From the NCBI GenBank assembly GCA_016218905.1, contig JACRCS010000023.1:1-13863 (forward strand): a DNA stretch of 13,863 nt, read 5' to 3'. Origin of the DNA: Deltaproteobacteria bacterium (GTDB lineage Bacteria > Desulfobacterota_C > Deferrisomatia > Deferrisomatales > JACRMM01). Shown here one piece after another: positions 1-8,265 of the stretch (within the stretch, counting starts at the first letter, position 1; the number at the start of each line of letters is the position of its first letter). The position numbers and the translations under genes are program-made. The notes below the pieces were generated by a model. The model saw nothing but the letters and a program-made list of their open reading frames with translations. It had not been told where the DNA came from and ran no database searches.

Positions 1-396
1 GTCGCTCCCCGCGCCCGGCTCCGTCGCGGCGACGGCGCCGATCTTCCCGTCCCGGCAGATCTCGGTGAGGTAGCGCTCCCTCTGCTCCTCGGTCCCGAAG
101 AGGAGGATCATCTCGCTCCCGAAGCACGTGCACATGATCGCGCTGCCGAGCCCCGGATCGACCCGCCAGAACTCCTCCATGACGAGGGCGGTCTCGAGGT
201 AGCCGAAACCCATCCCGCCGTACTTCTCGTCCACGAAGATGCCCGCGAAGCCGAGCTCGCGCGCCTTCCGAAGGAGCCCGAAGTCGACCGCCTCGTTGCG
301 GTCGCACTCCTGCGCGACCTTCGGAAACTCCCCCTCCGCGAACTCGCGGGCCGCCTTCTTGATGTCCGACTGCATGCCGGAGAGATGAAAGTCCAA
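1..396 (-). CDS. Acyl-CoA dehydrogenase, N-terminal part (runs off the left edge)
   Basis: Flavin enzyme of the acyl-CoA dehydrogenase family, which makes the trans-2-enoyl-CoA in the first oxidative step of beta-oxidation. Only 132 codons are in the window, about a third of the usual 380-400 residues. They cover the alpha-helical N-terminal domain and the start of the beta domain. Visible hallmarks are an 'FGLLRKARELGFAGIF' helix, 'YGGMGFGYLE', and the flavin/substrate-side motif 'ATEPGAGSD' at residues 124-132. I chose a TTG start at 396-394 because AAGGGAGGG lies just upstream at the right distance; the first in-frame ATG (375-373) would remove seven residues. It follows the thiolase by 29 bases and is probably co-transcribed with it. 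The catalytic glutamate lies outside the window, so activity and chain-length preference cannot be judged. The family call is firm; the substrate is unknown. Confidence 0.93.
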   Translation of the reverse strand, partial: MDFHLSGMQSDIKKAAREFAEGEFPKVAQECDRNEAVDFGLLRKARELGFAGIFVDEKYGGMGFGYLETALVMEEFWRVDPGLGSAIMCTCFGSEMILLFGTEEQRERYLTEICRDGKIGAVAATEPGAGSD

Positions 397-400
397 GATG

Positions 401-407
401 CCCTCCC
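401..407 (-). promoter_or_regulatory. Ribosome binding site that decides the TTG start of the acyl-CoA dehydrogenase
   Basis: The minus strand reads GGGAGGG, within a longer AAGGGAGGG, four bases upstream of TTG 396-394. No comparable purine run precedes the downstream ATG at 375-373. This favours the TTG start. Confidence 0.6.
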
Positions 408-425
408 TTCCCGAAACGGCCCGAG

Positions 426-1610
426 CTACGGGCGCAGATTCTCGAAGACCCCCGCTGCCCCCATACCGCCCGCGATGCACATGCTCACCAGGCCGTAACG
501 CACCCGGCGGCGGATCATCTCGTGGAGCAGGGTGGCGGTGAGCTTGGCCCCGGTGCACCCCAGCGGATGCCCCAGCGCGATCGCTCCGCCGTTCACATTC
601 ACCCTGGCCGGGTCGAGGGCCAAATGCCGCAGAACGTACACCGACTGACTCGCGAACGCCTCGTTGAGCTCGATGAGGTCGATATCCTCCAGCCTGAGGC
701 CCGCCTGCTTCAGCGCCTTGGGGATCGCAACCACCGGCCCGATTCCCATCACCCCGGGATCGACTCCCCCCACGGCGAACGAGACGAGCCGCCCCAACGG
801 TTCGAGACCCAAGGTCGCAGCTCTTTCAGCGCTCATGAAAACCGAGGCGGCAGCGCCGTCGCTATTTTGAGAGGAGTTCCCGGCCGTGACCGTTCCCCCT
901 TTCTTGAACACGGGTTTCAGCGCGGCGAGTCCTTCGGGCGTCGTTCCCGCTCGCGGCCCCTCGTCTGCCCGATGGACGAAGGTCTCGACCGCCGGTTCTG
1001 CCCCTTCGCTCGGCTTGATACGGGTCACTTGAACGGGGATCAACTCGGCATCGAACCGCCCTTCGGCCTGGGCCGCCAGAGCCCTCCGGTGGCTCTCGGC
1101 CGCGAAAGCGTCCTGGTCTTCTCTGCTGACGCCGTACCGCTCTGCCACCCTCTCCGCCGTCAACCCCATGCCCAAGAACACGTCGGGGCGCTCCCGCATG
1201 AGGGTGGGACTCGGCATGAACCGGTTGCCGCCGCCGGGAATGCGAGTCGTCGACTCGGTACCGCCTGCGACCAGGACGTCGGCCATCCCGGCCGCGATTC
1301 CGTGGGACGCGAAGGCGATGGCCTGGAGCCCCGAAGCGCAAAACCGGCTGACCGTGACGCCCGCCACCGACTCCGGGAGGCCCGCCAGAAGCGCCGAGTT
1401 GCGCGCCACGTCCATGCCCTGCTCCGCCTCGGGGAAGGAGCACCCCAAAATCACGTCCTCGACCTCCGCCGGGTCGAGCCCCGGGGTCTGTTCGAGGGCC
1501 CCTCGAATTGCCACAGCGCCAAGGTCGTCGGGCCGGAGCGTGCTGAACGCGCCTCGGGAGGCCTTGCCGACCGGGGTGCGGACAGAAGTGACGATAACGG
1601 CTTCTCTCAT
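426..1610 (-). CDS. Thiolase, acetyl-CoA C-acyltransferase (FadA/PaaJ-like)
   Basis: Degradative thiolase of 394 residues, full length for the family. It cleaves a 3-oxoacyl-CoA with CoA to acetyl-CoA and a shortened acyl-CoA, and acts in the cytoplasm. The nucleophilic Cys91 sits in '[11 protein letters not shown]'. 'NEAFA' is at 316-320, His348 is in '[11 protein letters not shown]', and Cys378 is in '[11 protein letters not shown]', so all catalytic residues are present. The N-terminus '[16 protein letters not shown]' is typical. It starts 20 bases after the isomerase-like crotonase stop, with GGGGAA upstream of the ATG. A biosynthetic acetoacetyl-CoA role is possible in principle. Its position among fatty acid oxidation genes favours thiolytic cleavage at the end of the pathway. 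The chain-length specificity is not readable from the sequence. Confidence 0.95.
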   Translation of the reverse strand: MREAVIVTSVRTPVGKASRGAFSTLRPDDLGAVAIRGALEQTPGLDPAEVEDVILGCSFPEAEQGMDVARNSALLAGLPESVAGVTVSRFCASGLQAIAFASHGIAAGMADVLVAGGTESTTRIPGGGNRFMPSPTLMRERPDVFLGMGLTAERVAERYGVSREDQDAFAAESHRRALAAQAEGRFDAELIPVQVTRIKPSEGAEPAVETFVHRADEGPRAGTTPEGLAALKPVFKKGGTVTAGNSSQNSDGAAASVFMSAERAATLGLEPLGRLVSFAVGGVDPGVMGIGPVVAIPKALKQAGLRLEDIDLIELNEAFASQSVYVLRHLALDPARVNVNGGAIALGHPLGCTGAKLTATLLHEMIRRRVRYGLVSMCIAGGMGAAGVFENLRP

Positions 1611-1630
1611 CGCGAATTCCCCTACTCTCG

Positions 1631-2509
1631 TCAGAGGGATCTTCCGGTAAACCGCGGGGCCCTCTTTTCGACGAAATGGGCCACCCCTTCCTTGAAATCC
1701 TCGGACTGCAGGCTCAAGAGCATCTCTTCGTCCGAGGCTTCGGAAGCGTCGGCAAACGTCTGGAACTGCGCCTCGTAGATCTGGCGCTTCATCACCCGAA
1801 GCGACCGCGGGGAGACGTTCGAGGCGAGGTCGGCGGCGTAGGCGAGCGTCTCGTCCAGCAGCTTGTCGCCGGGGACCACGCGGTTCACGAGTCCCAGCCT
1901 CAGCGCCTCTTCGGCTCCAACCACCCTGGACGAGTACAGCAGATCCAGGGCGTTCGAGTGCCCGATCAGGCGGGGGAGGAGCCAGCCGATACCGTGCTCG
2001 GCGATCAAGCCGCGCTTCGAGAAGGCCGTCGAAAAACGAGCGTTCTCGGAGGCAAACCTCAGGTCGCAGTGCAGCCCCAGGATCAAGCCGACCCCGGCTG
2101 CAGGTCCGTTGATCGCTGCGATGACCGGTTTCGGAACGGCGGAGAGGTAGGAGTACCTCTTTCGGAAGTCTTCCCGCGCGCCGCGGCAGTTGGCGGGATC
2201 CCTCTCGCCCGCCGTCGCGTCCCCGCTGAGGATCGAGAACCGTCGCTCGCTGCCGACACTCGGATCGAGGGCCCGGATGGTCTCTGCCGATACACCTTCC
2301 AGCTCGCTCATGTCGGCACCGGCGCAGAATCCCCGCCCCGCTCCCGTGAGCACCACGGCGCGCACGCCCTCATCGTCGGAGGCGCGGCCCATCGCCTCCC
2401 AGACCTCGCCGGCCATGACCCGCGTCCATGCGTTCAGCTTCTCCGGCCGGTTCAGCGTGATGACGGCCACACCCTCGTTCGAGGAGTAGGAGATCTCATT
2501 GAAGCTCAT
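1631..2509 (-). CDS. Crotonase-family protein, probably enoyl-CoA isomerase-like
   Basis: Enoyl-CoA hydratase/isomerase superfamily protein of 292 residues, about 30 longer than usual because of an expanded loop at roughly 72-118. The oxyanion-hole segments are present: 'GRGFCAGADM' (59-67) and 'NGPAAGVGLILG' (134-145). The two hydratase glutamates of the rat enzyme (Glu144 and Glu164) appear replaced by Ile143 and Phe163. A glutamate occurs instead at 171 in 'GLIAEHGIGWLLPR', the region where delta3,delta2-enoyl-CoA isomerases and PaaG carry their acidic base. From memory-based alignment I infer double-bond isomerisation rather than hydration. The neighbouring fused enzyme keeps both hydratase glutamates, so this protein need not supply hydration. 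It is separated by 295 bases from the upstream gene and by 20 bases from the thiolase. The family is certain; the reaction is inferred. Confidence 0.85.
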   Translation of the reverse strand: MSFNEISYSSNEGVAVITLNRPEKLNAWTRVMAGEVWEAMGRASDDEGVRAVVLTGAGRGFCAGADMSELEGVSAETIRALDPSVGSERRFSILSGDATAGERDPANCRGAREDFRKRYSYLSAVPKPVIAAINGPAAGVGLILGLHCDLRFASENARFSTAFSKRGLIAEHGIGWLLPRLIGHSNALDLLYSSRVVGAEEALRLGLVNRVVPGDKLLDETLAYAADLASNVSPRSLRVMKRQIYEAQFQTFADASEASDEEMLLSLQSEDFKEGVAHFVEKRAPRFTGRSL

Positions 2510-2634
2510 CAGCGCACCGTTTCCGTCAGGCGAGCAGCGGGAGGACCCAGGCAGCCGGCCGCTAGTGTCCCGTGCGGCTAGTCGGCACCACGCATAGGGC
2601 TCTGAAAAAGAGAATCTCTCGCCCGCTCGCTTCG

Positions 2635-2718
2635 CTCGCTAGAGGCGCAGAGCTCGCAGAGGAGAGTTGTTGTTCTTTCGTCTTTCTCCGCGCCTCTGCG
2701 CCTCTGCGCCTCTGCGAG
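2635..2718. repeat. Imperfect inverted repeat built from CGCCTCTG octamers
   Basis: The right arm (2693-2718) is part of three tandem CGCCTCTG units starting at 2691. The left arm (2635-2662) is its near reverse complement, with one extra base and one short mismatch. About 25 pairs can form around a 30-base loop. It fills much of the 295-base gap between the crotonase and the fused dehydrogenase/hydratase. No U-run follows on either strand, so it looks like a dispersed structured repeat rather than a terminator. Similar 'cgcctctgcg' intergenic repeats are, from memory, common in several uncultured or deltaproteobacterial genomes. In a transcript it could affect mRNA stability between the two genes. 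Confidence 0.7.
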
Positions 2719-2751
2719 AGAGGATCTTGGGCCTTACGCTCCCCTTGCCGC

Positions 2752-2793
2752 CGGTCCCCGCGAAATCAAGTGCGCTTGGAGGCGGGCGGACCG
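2752..2793 (-). other. Possible stem-loop just downstream of the fused dehydrogenase/hydratase
   Basis: CGGTCCCCGC (2752-2761) and GCGGGCGGACCG (2782-2793) are complementary except for a two-base bulge, with a loop of about 20 bases. It lies 12 bases after the stop codon on the transcribed strand. There is no T-run after it, so intrinsic termination is not supported. A role in 3'-end protection is possible. Confidence 0.3.
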
Positions 2794-2804
2794 AGCAGCA
2801 TGGA

Positions 2805-5174
2805 CTAGTTCCGAAGCGGCTTCCCGGTCTTGAGCATGTGCTGGATCCGCTCGAGCGTCTTGGGTGTCCGGCAGAGCTCCACGAACGCCTTTCGTTCCAA
2901 ATCGAGCAGGTACTGCTCGCCGACGAGCGCGCCCGCATCCACATCGCCTCCGCAGAGGACCCAGGCGACCCTGTCCGCCAGCAGTGCGTCGTGGTCCGAG
3001 AGGTAGCCTGCGTCCCGCATGTTGTGGATCTGGGCTCGAAGATTCGCGAGGCCGTCGCGACCGAGCACCGCCACCGTCGCAGGCGGCACGGGCTGCCACC
3101 CGCTCTCCAGCATCCCGAGCGCCGTCCGTTTGGCTGCGTAGATCAAGTGTTCTCGGTTCATGGTGACGCCGTCACCCTCGCGCAGATAGCCCAGGTCGAA
3201 GGCCTCCCACGCCGACCCGCTCACCTTGGCCTGGGAGATGACCTCGAAGGCTCTCTGAGCCGCGCCGAGGGGGAAGCCCTCGGCGCGTGCCGTGCGCCGC
3301 AAGAGCAACTCCTTGGTCCCACCCGCGGCCGGGAGGAGTCCCACGCCCAGCTCGACCAAGCCCATGTTCGTTTCGTGGCTTGCCTGCACGCGATGGCAGT
3401 GCAGGCACACCTCGAGGCCGCCGCCGAGCACCTTTCCAAAGGGCGCCGCTACCACGGGGATCGGGCTTCGCTTGAGGGCCATCATGGCCCGTTGGGCCGT
3501 TCGAATCGTCCGGTCGATGGCTTCCCAGTCCTGGCGAACGATCTTGTCGGCCATGGCGGCGAGGTTTGCCCCGGCCGAGAAGAACGCCCCCTGGTTGCCG
3601 AGAACGAGGGCCCGATAGGCGCTTCCGGCGTTCGCCACCGCGTCCTCGACGAGCGCCAGCACGCCTTCGTCCACCACATTGGCCTTGGTACGAAACTCGA
3701 TGCACGCGACGCCTTCGCCCAGATCAATCAAGCTGGCCTGGTCGTTCTCCCGGAGCGTCCTGCCGGCCCGCTTCAACTCGGCCAGCCTCATCACGCGGGG
3801 ATCTTTCGCCACCGGCACGTGGCTCGCCTTCCCGACGTCCCATGCCCCAGCGGCCCGGTCTTCGTTCTTGTAGAAAGTGGGGCAATCCGACGCCGCCAGC
3901 GCCTTCACCCACCCGGGGACCTTTCGCCCTTCGCCGACCATGCGTTCCACCGACTCTCGAACGCCGATCGCGTCCCAGAGCTCGAAGGGACCGAGCTCCC
4001 AGGCGTAGCCCCAGCGCATGGCCCGGTCCACGGACGGCAGGTCGTCCGCGATCTCCGGGACGCGGTTGGCTGCGTACAGGAGCGTCGACGCAGTGAGGTC
4101 CCAGGCGAAGCGGCCGGCCGGGTCGTCGGCGTACACGAGGGCGGCGATCCTCGCGCCGGGATCCGCGATCCGGGACGCCGCGGCAACGCTCTCGAACTCG
4201 ATCTTCCGTTTGGGGTGGTACTCGAGGGTCGCGGGGTCGATGGCGAGGGTCCCCTGCTCTTTGTAGAAGCCCGCGCCCACCTTGCGGCCGAAATAACCCC
4301 GCTCGATCATGCCGCCGATCCACGGGGGGAGCACGAGGTGCTCGCGGCACTCGTCCTCGGGCGCGCCTTCGTACTGGGTGCGCACCACGTGCGGAAGCAC
4401 GTCGACGCCGGCCAGATCCGAGGTTCCGAAGGTAGCGGTGCTCGCGCGGCCCAGCGCCCCGCCGGTGACTGCATCGACCTCTTCGATGCCGAACCCGTGC
4501 TTCTCCATGACTCCGATCGCGTACGCGGTGGAGTAGATGCCGATCCGGTTGGCGACGAAATTGGGGGTGTCCTTGCCTACCACCACACCCTTTCCGAGCC
4601 GGACTTCCGCGAACTCCCGGAAGCCGGCCAGGACCTCGGCCGAGGTGGAGAGGCCGGGGATCAGCTCCAGGAGATACATGTACCGGGGCGGGTTGAAGAA
4701 GTGCGTGCCGAAGAACCGGGGCCGGAGCTCCCCGGGCAGGGCATCGGCCATGGCGTTTACGGAGAGGCCCGAGGTGTTGGTCGTCAGGAGCGCCCCGGAC
4801 TTCAGGTGGACGGCCACGCGCCCGAGGAGGCCCACCTTGACGTCGAGCCGCTCGACCACGGCCTCGACGACCCAGTCGACGTCGGCGAGCTTGCCGAGGT
4901 CGTCCTCGAAGTTCCCCGGGGTCACGAGGCCGGCCCGGTCGGGATGGCCGAAGGCGGCGAGGCCGCCCTTCTTGGCGGCCTCGACCCCCTTCAGGGCGAA
5001 GCGGTTCCTCACCGGGGGCTCCTCGAGGGAGAGGCCTCTCTTCGCCTCTTCGACGGTGAGCTCCCCCGGCACAACGTCGAGCAGGAGCGTCGAAATCCCT
5101 GCGTTTGCCAGGTGGGCGGCGATCCCGCTCCCCATCGCACCGGCGCCCAACACGGCGGCCTTGCGAATCAGCAT
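2805..5174 (-). CDS. Bifunctional 3-hydroxyacyl-CoA dehydrogenase / enoyl-CoA hydratase (FadN-type fusion)
   Basis: Protein of 789 residues combining two beta-oxidation steps in the FadN order: dehydrogenase first, hydratase last, the reverse of E. coli FadB. The NAD-binding Rossmann motif 'GAGAMGSGIAAH' is at 10-21. The catalytic dyad is His158 in 'GTHFFNPP' plus Glu170, followed by the dehydrogenase C-terminal domain ('KDTPNFVANRIG', 201-212). A second dehydrogenase C-terminal-like region spans about 300-430. The crotonase domain starts near 480, with 'FSAGANLAAM' at 532-541. Both hydratase glutamates are visible: Glu588 in 'GGGLEVCLHC' and Glu608 in 'LVELGVGLLPAAGG'. Both activities therefore look intact. 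The ATG has GAGGAGGAG upstream. It lies 101 bases after the TRAP large permease, in the same orientation. Confidence 0.95.
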   Translation of the reverse strand: MLIRKAAVLGAGAMGSGIAAHLANAGISTLLLDVVPGELTVEEAKRGLSLEEPPVRNRFALKGVEAAKKGGLAAFGHPDRAGLVTPGNFEDDLGKLADVDWVVEAVVERLDVKVGLLGRVAVHLKSGALLTTNTSGLSVNAMADALPGELRPRFFGTHFFNPPRYMYLLELIPGLSTSAEVLAGFREFAEVRLGKGVVVGKDTPNFVANRIGIYSTAYAIGVMEKHGFGIEEVDAVTGGALGRASTATFGTSDLAGVDVLPHVVRTQYEGAPEDECREHLVLPPWIGGMIERGYFGRKVGAGFYKEQGTLAIDPATLEYHPKRKIEFESVAAASRIADPGARIAALVYADDPAGRFAWDLTASTLLYAANRVPEIADDLPSVDRAMRWGYAWELGPFELWDAIGVRESVERMVGEGRKVPGWVKALAASDCPTFYKNEDRAAGAWDVGKASHVPVAKDPRVMRLAELKRAGRTLRENDQASLIDLGEGVACIEFRTKANVVDEGVLALVEDAVANAGSAYRALVLGNQGAFFSAGANLAAMADKIVRQDWEAIDRTIRTAQRAMMALKRSPIPVVAAPFGKVLGGGLEVCLHCHRVQASHETNMGLVELGVGLLPAAGGTKELLLRRTARAEGFPLGAAQRAFEVISQAKVSGSAWEAFDLGYLREGDGVTMNREHLIYAAKRTALGMLESGWQPVPPATVAVLGRDGLANLRAQIHNMRDAGYLSDHDALLADRVAWVLCGGDVDAGALVGEQYLLDLERKAFVELCRTPKTLERIQHMLKTGKPLRN

Positions 5175-5275
5175 CGTTCTCTCCTCCTCTCGTTCACGTC
5201 GAATTGCCTGCCGTGTGGAGCTTCTTGGGACCTCTGGCCTTCATCGCTCCTCACCCAGCTCCAATGCGATCCCCC

Positions 5276-6595
5276 TCATCCCCCCGCCAGCAGCTTGTGG
5301 GGAAGGTAAAGCGCGAGTTGCGGGAGGGCGATGACAATGAGCAGGCACGCCGCCTGGAGCCCCACGAACGGGACAACCGAGCGGATGATGTCGCGCATCG
5401 TGATGTGCTGCGGGACGATAGCCTTCATGTAGAACAGGTTGAACCCGAAGGGCGGTGTCAGGTAGGCCATCTCCATGTTCACAATGAAGAGCGCGCCGAA
5501 CCAGATTGGGTCGAAGCCGAGCGACTTGATCACCGGCACGAAGACCGGCGTGCAGATCATGATGATACCGCCCGGATCCAGGAGCATGCCCAGGATGAAG
5601 AGCACGAACTGCATGCCGAAGAGGATGATGTAGCGCGACACGGGCAGCGCCGCGATCAGCTCCCGGATGAAGTCAACCGCACCGATGGCCGTGTAGAGGG
5701 ACGTAAACGCGGTGCCGCCGATGATGATCCAGACGATCATGGCGCTCAGCTTCATGGTCCGATAGGAGGAGTCGCGCACGACCTTCCACGTGAGGGTCCG
5801 GGATGCTGCAGCGCACAAGAGGGCGCCGAGGGCGCCGAGTCCGGCCGCCTCCGTCGGAGTCGCGAAACCCTTGAAGATCGAACCGAGCACGACCGCGATG
5901 AGAAGCATGGGCAGGATGACCGCGCGGAGGGACTGGAACTTCTCCGGCCACGTGGCGCGACGGTCCTTGGGCAGGGCCGGCCCCAGCTCTTTCTGAAAGA
6001 AACAACGGACGAGGATGTAGCCGATGAAGAGGGACCCGAGCACGATGCCGGGCAGGACGCCGGCCGCGAAGAGCGCTCCGATCGATTCCCCGGAGAAGAG
6101 CCCGTAGAGGATGAACGGGACGCTCGGCGGGATGAGCACCCCCAGCGCTCCGCCCGCGGTAATGCACCCGATCGAGATCTCCTTGCCGTAGTCCCGTTGG
6201 AGCATGGACGGCAGTGCGATCGACCCCATGCTGACCGTCGCGGCCCCACTGACCCCGCACATGGCGGCGAAGATCATGCAGATGATGACGGTACCGACGG
6301 CCAGGCCGCCCCGCACGCCACCGAACCACCGGTACATCATCTCGTAGAGCGCCTGGGCGAGACCCGACTGCTCCAGGATGATCCCCATGAAGATGAAGAG
6401 GGGGATGGCCATCAGGATGAAATTCTGCATGACGCCGAAGGCGTTGGCGGAGATCTGGAGCAACGCTTGCGGGCCCCAGAGGAAGAGGGAAGCGAGGACC
6501 GCCCCGCCGCCCATGACGTGGACCAGAGGGGCTCCCGTCGCCAGCAGGAGGACGAGCCCCACGAAGAGCAGTGCGGTGGTCAGGCCCAGGCCCAT
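5276..6595 (-). CDS. dctM: TRAP transporter large permease (DctM)
   Basis: Inner-membrane protein of 439 residues, the usual DctM size, which forms the translocation pathway of a tripartite ATP-independent periplasmic transporter. It is hydrophobic throughout, with a dozen or so membrane segments. Family signatures are 'MAIPLFIFMGIILEQSG' (about 62-78), 'CGVSGAATVSMGSIALPSM' (about 113-131), and 'AGGALGVLIPPSVPFILYG' (about 147-165). Transport is driven by an ion gradient, normally sodium. The ATG lies four bases after the dctQ stop, and its AAGGAG binding site is inside the end of dctQ, so the two are translationally close. The specificity comes from the DctP subunit. Confidence 0.97.
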   Translation of the reverse strand: MGLGLTTALLFVGLVLLLATGAPLVHVMGGGAVLASLFLWGPQALLQISANAFGVMQNFILMAIPLFIFMGIILEQSGLAQALYEMMYRWFGGVRGGLAVGTVIICMIFAAMCGVSGAATVSMGSIALPSMLQRDYGKEISIGCITAGGALGVLIPPSVPFILYGLFSGESIGALFAAGVLPGIVLGSLFIGYILVRCFFQKELGPALPKDRRATWPEKFQSLRAVILPMLLIAVVLGSIFKGFATPTEAAGLGALGALLCAAASRTLTWKVVRDSSYRTMKLSAMIVWIIIGGTAFTSLYTAIGAVDFIRELIAALPVSRYIILFGMQFVLFILGMLLDPGGIIMICTPVFVPVIKSLGFDPIWFGALFIVNMEMAYLTPPFGFNLFYMKAIVPQHITMRDIIRSVVPFVGLQAACLLIVIALPQLALYLPHKLLAGG

Positions 6596-6599
6596 CGGT

Positions 6600-7163
6600 T
6601 CAGCTCCTTCTCCCGTCGGGGTTGAGGATCGTCCGGACGTCTCGGCAGACCTTCACCGTCGCCTGCAGAAGGAAGAGGAGCGCCCCGAGAGGCAGCATCG
6701 TCCGGAAGGGGTAGAGGGGGGGGCCCCACTGGGTGGAATCGTGCTCCAGCGACAGGATGGACCCCCACGCCGAGACTCCGCCCTTCCAGACGAGCACCCC
6801 GAGAAAGGGCAGCGTGAGCAGAACGAAGGTGATGGCGTCGAGGATCGCCCTGCCGCGCGCGGAAAACCGACTGTAGATGATGTCCATGTTCACGTGCCCG
6901 CCGCTCCGCGCCGTCGCGGCCCCGCCCAGGATGATGAAGGTTCCGAAGAGCATGGCGGACGTCTCCTGGGCCCAGATCGTCGGCCGGTCGAAGACCGCCC
7001 GCATGACGACGTCATAGCCCACCACCAGCGCCAGAACGAGGATGAGGTAGCTAGCGATCCTTCCCACCCCTTCCCCCAGTGCCTCGATCAGGCGGACGAG
7101 GAGGTTGGGACGGCCGGCGCGGCCGTCCCCCAGGACTTCAAGCTCCACTGCTTCGGTGGTCAT
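6600..7163 (-). CDS. dctQ: TRAP transporter small permease (DctQ)
   Basis: Inner-membrane protein of 187 residues with four predicted membrane segments, near 38-55, 68-84, 110-127 and 155-171. Family landmarks are 'YDVVMRAVFDRPTIWAQE' (50-67), 'GGHVNMDIIYSRF' (88-100) and the terminal 'PFRTMLPLGALLFLLQ'. It partners DctM in the transporter. The reading frame is open far upstream to 7475, but that stretch overlaps the dctP gene. I chose ATG 7163-7161 because GGGAGGAG precedes it by a few bases. An alternative ATG at 7175-7173 overlaps the dctP stop as TGATG but lacks its own binding site. Tight spacing on both sides marks dctPQM as one unit. Confidence 0.95.
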   Translation of the reverse strand: MTTEAVELEVLGDGRAGRPNLLVRLIEALGEGVGRIASYLILVLALVVGYDVVMRAVFDRPTIWAQETSAMLFGTFIILGGAATARSGGHVNMDIIYSRFSARGRAILDAITFVLLTLPFLGVLVWKGGVSAWGSILSLEHDSTQWGPPLYPFRTMLPLGALLFLLQATVKVCRDVRTILNPDGRRS

Positions 7164-7165
7164 CG

Positions 7166-7173
7166 CTCCTCCC
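7166..7173 (-). promoter_or_regulatory. Ribosome binding site that decides the dctQ start
   Basis: GGGAGGAG on the minus strand lies two bases before ATG 7163-7161 and immediately after the dctP stop. It supports the 187-residue product over the long open frame that extends into dctP. Confidence 0.6.
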
Positions 7174-7174
7174 A

Positions 7175-8191
7175 TCACTTGCCCGCGGAGGTCTCTTTGA
7201 GCTTGGCGATGGCCTTGGCGCAGAGGGGGTCCCGCTTCGCGATCTCGTCCTGGAGCTGCGCGGAGAGCTTCTCCAACTCCTTCTGGTCTGCGTTGGAGAG
7301 GGTGTTGAACTGCACCTGCCACTTCTTGCCCATGTCGTCGATGGCCTGCTTGGTCAGGTTGCGGGAGCTCTGGTAGCCCATCTCCGCGGACTTGCGGATG
7401 GCAGTGTCGAGGGCGGTCCGCTGCTCGGGCGTCATCTTCTTCCAGACGTCGAGGTTGATCATGAAGTTGTTCCACCCGCCCTGGATCGGCTCGGGTTCCA
7501 TGTAGTTCTTCAAGACCTCCTGGAACTTCATCTCGTACATCGGCCCGGCGTCACCCCAGTGGGCACCGGAGACGACCCCCGTCGCGAGGGCGGTGTAGAG
7601 CTCGCCCGCAGCGATCACCGACGTCGAGGCGCCGAGACGGCCGAAGAACTCCGCCATCATGCCGGTGGCACGGAGCTTGACGCCCTTGACGTCGGCCAGC
7701 GTCTTGATGGGCTTCTTCGTCATGAGGCCCACCGGGAAGGGCTCGCCGCCCCATACGTAGACGTTCTGCTTCGCGTACGCCTCCCTCAGGAGCTCCTCAT
7801 ATCCCTTCTTCCACATGAAGGTCTTGGCCTGGTCGAGGTTCTTGAAGGCGTAGGGGACCCCCTGCCCGAGCTCGCTCACCGGCACTTGCTTGAACCAAAA
7901 CCCCTCCGGGTAGTAGGCCATGTCGAGGGTGCCCTTGCTCACCGCGTCGAGGACCTCCTTCAGGGGGAGGATGGCGCCGACCGGAAAGACCGTGACCTCG
8001 ATCGACCCCTTCGACGCGAGGGTGACCTGCTCCGCGAACATCCCCAGAGTGCGCGCCGTCTGGGTCGGAATGAGGTGGGTCTGCAGCCGGAGCTTCAGCT
8101 TGGGCTGGTCGGCGGCGCCCGCGGCGGACGCGGCGATCAGGGCGGCGACAAAGCCGATCGCCAGGGCTGCGAGCGATTTGATGTTCTTCAT
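7175..8191 (-). CDS. dctP: TRAP transporter periplasmic substrate-binding protein (DctP)
   Basis: Secreted binding protein of 338 residues with a clear signal peptide: Lys-rich start, hydrophobic 7-22, and likely cleavage after 'ASAAGA' near residue 26. It captures a substrate in the periplasm and delivers it to DctQM. Arg174 in 'GVKLRATGMMAEFFGRLGA' matches the conserved arginine that holds a substrate carboxylate in this family. Trp212 and Trp240 lie in the region 'GAHWGDAGPMYEMKF...GGWNNF', which resembles keto-acid or aromatic/organic-acid binding members. The substrate is therefore probably a carboxylate, in keeping with the acyl-CoA ligase just upstream. The ATG has GGAGA seven bases before it. 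It is separated from the ligase by 74 bases, which contain a perfect 12-bp palindrome. Confidence 0.95.
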   Translation of the reverse strand: MKNIKSLAALAIGFVAALIAASAAGAADQPKLKLRLQTHLIPTQTARTLGMFAEQVTLASKGSIEVTVFPVGAILPLKEVLDAVSKGTLDMAYYPEGFWFKQVPVSELGQGVPYAFKNLDQAKTFMWKKGYEELLREAYAKQNVYVWGGEPFPVGLMTKKPIKTLADVKGVKLRATGMMAEFFGRLGASTSVIAAGELYTALATGVVSGAHWGDAGPMYEMKFQEVLKNYMEPEPIQGGWNNFMINLDVWKKMTPEQRTALDTAIRKSAEMGYQSSRNLTKQAIDDMGKKWQVQFNTLSNADQKELEKLSAQLQDEIAKRDPLCAKAIAKLKETSAGK

Positions 8192-8217
8192 GCTCGGTCT
8201 CCGTTCTCTTGTAGGAA

Positions 8218-8229
8218 GTTGAATTCAAC
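8218..8229. promoter_or_regulatory. Perfect 12-bp palindrome upstream of dctP
   Basis: GTTGAATTCAAC is a perfect dyad in the 74-base gap between the ligase stop and dctP, 26 bases upstream of the dctP ATG. It differs from the operator pair near 13.5-13.6 kb. It could be an operator for an internal promoter or a chance palindrome. I see no good promoter hexamers around it. Confidence 0.25.
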
Positions 8230-8265
8230 AGAGAGTCGTCCGAACGGTTTCTCTTCAGGGCCTCC

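Noticed and set aside
522..1778. Plus-strand open frame of 418 codons
   Set aside because: Antisense to the thiolase and part of the crotonase; no domain is visible.
2667..5309. Plus-strand open frame of 880 codons
   Set aside because: It is antisense to the clearly coding FadN-type gene; high GC and codon bias on the minus strand keep the opposite frame open. The translation is Arg/His/Gly/Glu-rich with no recognisable domain.
5105..6625. Plus-strand open frame of 506 codons
   Set aside because: Antisense to dctM; its charged, low-complexity translation is the mirror of a hydrophobic membrane protein.
6600..7475. DctQ as a 291-residue protein starting at 7475
   Set aside because: The extra 104 residues overlap dctP in another frame and do not resemble DctQ. 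A good binding site supports the start at 7163.
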